6,305 bases of DNA from JBHHWH01 sp046756405 (GTDB taxonomy: Bacteria; Actinomycetota; Acidimicrobiia; Spongiisociales; ZC4RG35), in contig JBHHWH010000107.1 of assembly GCA_046756405.1 (NCBI GenBank), forward strand, positions 1 to 6,305, read 5' to 3'. A program made the position numbers and the translations under genes. The notes beneath the pieces were generated by a model. The model saw only the letters and a list, made by a program, of their open reading frames with translations. It made no database searches and had not been told where the DNA came from. Positions 5,198 through 6,305 of the stretch are shown here, piece after piece; within the stretch, counting starts at the first letter, position 1, and every line of letters begins with the position of its first letter.

Positions 5198-5274
5198 GTC
5201 AGATAGCAAGCCGAGGCGCCGCGTCGAGCAGGTAACCGGTCTGCCGTTTGCAGTAGAGCTGGCTGTCGCGTGAG
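5198..5274 (+). pseudogene. 3' end of an unidentified gene, copy B
   Basis: This is the second, diverged copy of the tail at 2521-2597 (79% identity, no gaps). It encodes PRRRVEQVTGLPFAVELAVA and a TGA stop in the plus frame. The residues that differ from copy A in the shared tail are few (H/Q, F/V) because the changes are mainly synonymous. A GTG-less open frame extends upstream to about 5022, but there it overlaps the caspase-like fragment on the other strand, so only the tail is credible. The rest of 5108-5376 contains nothing I can identify. Confidence 0.5.
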
Positions 5275-5376
5275 GCCTTCCTGAACCTCATGGGCCTCGC
5301 CTAGCGCCGATTGTGGGATAGCGGGCTGTCAGATCGGTCGAGCGCTGCTGTGGTGAGCGCGCGTTGTGTGCTGGTG

Positions 5377-6261
5377 CTAATCGATGTCCTTCGTGACATG
5401 AGCTACCGCCTCGATAGCCGAAAGGTGAGGCTGGGTCGCCTCCCGCCACGGCTCGACATCCCAGCCCATGAATTCGATGAAGGCTTCGACGGTGAGCGAG
5501 AGCCCGACTGACGCATAGTTGGCGGCAATAGCAATCTCACCGAGAGGGACTCTTGGTTTCAGGACGGGCGCGCCCGCGGTGTCCCTTCGGTAGCCGAGCA
5601 TCGAGCCGAGGAAGTTCCCGTGGGTGAATTCGGAGAGGAGGCCGTAGATCGAAACGGCATCACCCCGGTCACCGCCGAACGCCTCGAATTGGTCGCCTAT
5701 GAGCTGTGTGGCGTTGGGTATCCGCCGCTTCTTCTCTCCGGTTAGTCGCAGGAGGTCATGTTCTGCGGCGACCCGGTCAATGATCTCTTGGATGGCCTTC
5801 AAGTATGAGAGGTCATTCGGCTCGGTGCGTATTCGCTCTGCTCGGTCCCTCAAGGTCACTGAGTGCTGAGCGAAGGTGAGGGTCCGCTCCAACCGCGTAC
5901 GCGCTCCGATGCCGGGTTGGGTCAGCCACCACGCAATTGACGCTACTTCGAGGACGACCCGTAGACATGACAGGACCGCATACCTGTGGACTCCCGCATC
6001 GCCGCTCGGGTCGATGATCAGCCGGTGTGCAGCCTGAAGGTGGTCGGACGGAATGCCGAGCGTCACCCATACGATCCCGACGGTCAGGTCAGTTCCACCA
6101 TCCGACGATCCAAACGGAGTCTCTCGCTCGTGAGCACCTTCCGACCCGGCAGCCGGGAGAGGGTCGCCGGTCCGATCATTGAACAGCGCGTCGATCGCCT
6201 GCCCCTGGTCTCCGCAGGGCTTGAATGGAGCTTCCAACGTCAATCGCTGCCGGTCCACCAT
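5377..6261 (-). CDS. Conserved actinobacterial-type protein of unknown function
   Basis: I do not recognise a named family for this 294-aa, largely helical, soluble protein without signal peptide or clear membrane segment. Its most distinctive parts are RYAVLSCLRVVLEVASIAWWL at about 93-113 and SIYGLLSEFTHGNF at about 204-217. Related-looking actinobacterial hypothetical proteins share an LR-x2-LE-x2-AWWL helix followed by ER and a late S-x2-HG, which may be an all-helical HEPN-like arrangement, but no R-x4-H motif is obvious. I prefer the ATG at 6261: TAAGAT ends 7 bp upstream, the spacing for leaderless transcription starting at the ATG. An in-frame ATG at 6300 would add 13 residues, and its upstream region lies outside the window. 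The gene is separated from the IS debris by about 100 bp. Confidence 0.7.
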   Translation of the reverse strand: MVDRQRLTLEAPFKPCGDQGQAIDALFNDRTGDPLPAAGSEGAHERETPFGSSDGGTDLTVGIVWVTLGIPSDHLQAAHRLIIDPSGDAGVHRYAVLSCLRVVLEVASIAWWLTQPGIGARTRLERTLTFAQHSVTLRDRAERIRTEPNDLSYLKAIQEIIDRVAAEHDLLRLTGEKKRRIPNATQLIGDQFEAFGGDRGDAVSIYGLLSEFTHGNFLGSMLGYRRDTAGAPVLKPRVPLGEIAIAANYASVGLSLTVEAFIEFMGWDVEPWREATQPHLSAIEAVAHVTKDID

Positions 6262-6274
6262 GGCGGCGATCTTA
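6262..6274 (-). promoter_or_regulatory. Predicted -10 box for leaderless transcription
   Basis: On the minus strand TAAGAT (6274-6269) fits the actinobacterial TAnnnT -10 pattern. It is followed by 7 bases (cgccgcc) and then the ATG at 6261. That places the expected transcription start on the first base of the codon. There is no Shine-Dalgarno, which agrees with a leaderless message. No clear -35 is seen. Confidence 0.4.
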
Positions 6275-6305
6275 CCACAGACGGCCCGGAGAGGGATCAT
6301 TTCGG

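Overview
The window looks like chromosomal or accessory DNA from a high-GC Gram-positive bacterium (Actinomycetota). By eye it is about 60% GC, codons favour G or C in the third position, GTG starts are common, and one gene appears to be leaderless. The genus cannot be read from the sequence.

Layout. (1) Positions 1-54 hold a short in-frame piece of an ISL3-family transposase, cut off at its GVD motif by an apparently complete IS256-family element (about 56-1455; transposase 169-1419, imperfect 24-bp terminal inverted repeats). (2) A complete class I SAM-dependent methyltransferase lies on the minus strand at 1601-2365. (3) Positions 2500-3100 are gene debris: the 3' end of an unidentified plus-strand gene (2521-2597), the N-terminal zinc-finger part of a second ISL3-family transposase (2655-2879, minus), a possible C-terminal gene tail (2962-3085, minus) and a perfect 10-bp-stem hairpin (3061-3083). 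(4) A two-gene minus-strand unit encodes a small secreted matrixin-like zinc metalloprotease (3822-4373) followed at once by a single-pass membrane protein with an extracytoplasmic domain of unknown function (3202-3798). (5) Upstream of that unit is one surviving end of an IS21-family-like element (4434-4534), with 23-bp-period terminal repeats. Its outermost bases supply a perfect outward TTGACA -35 box for the protease unit. (6) Next come a degraded IS3-type orfA fragment (4624-4876, plus), the N-terminal 77 codons of a caspase-like (C14) protein (4877-5107, minus) cut off where the IS fragment begins, and a second, diverged copy of the unidentified 3' gene end (5198-5274). (7) A complete actinobacterial-type protein of unknown function lies at 5377-6261 (minus), with a -10 box spaced as expected for leaderless transcription.

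The window reads as an insertion-sequence graveyard with four apparently intact host genes (methyltransferase, protease, membrane protein, unknown protein). At least four IS families left traces (IS256, ISL3 twice, IS21, IS3-type), and the junctions lack target duplications, which points to repeated deletion or recombination. The two most interesting points are the mobile-element end acting as a promoter half for the protease/membrane-protein unit, and the two diverged copies of a short conserved C-terminal coding end.
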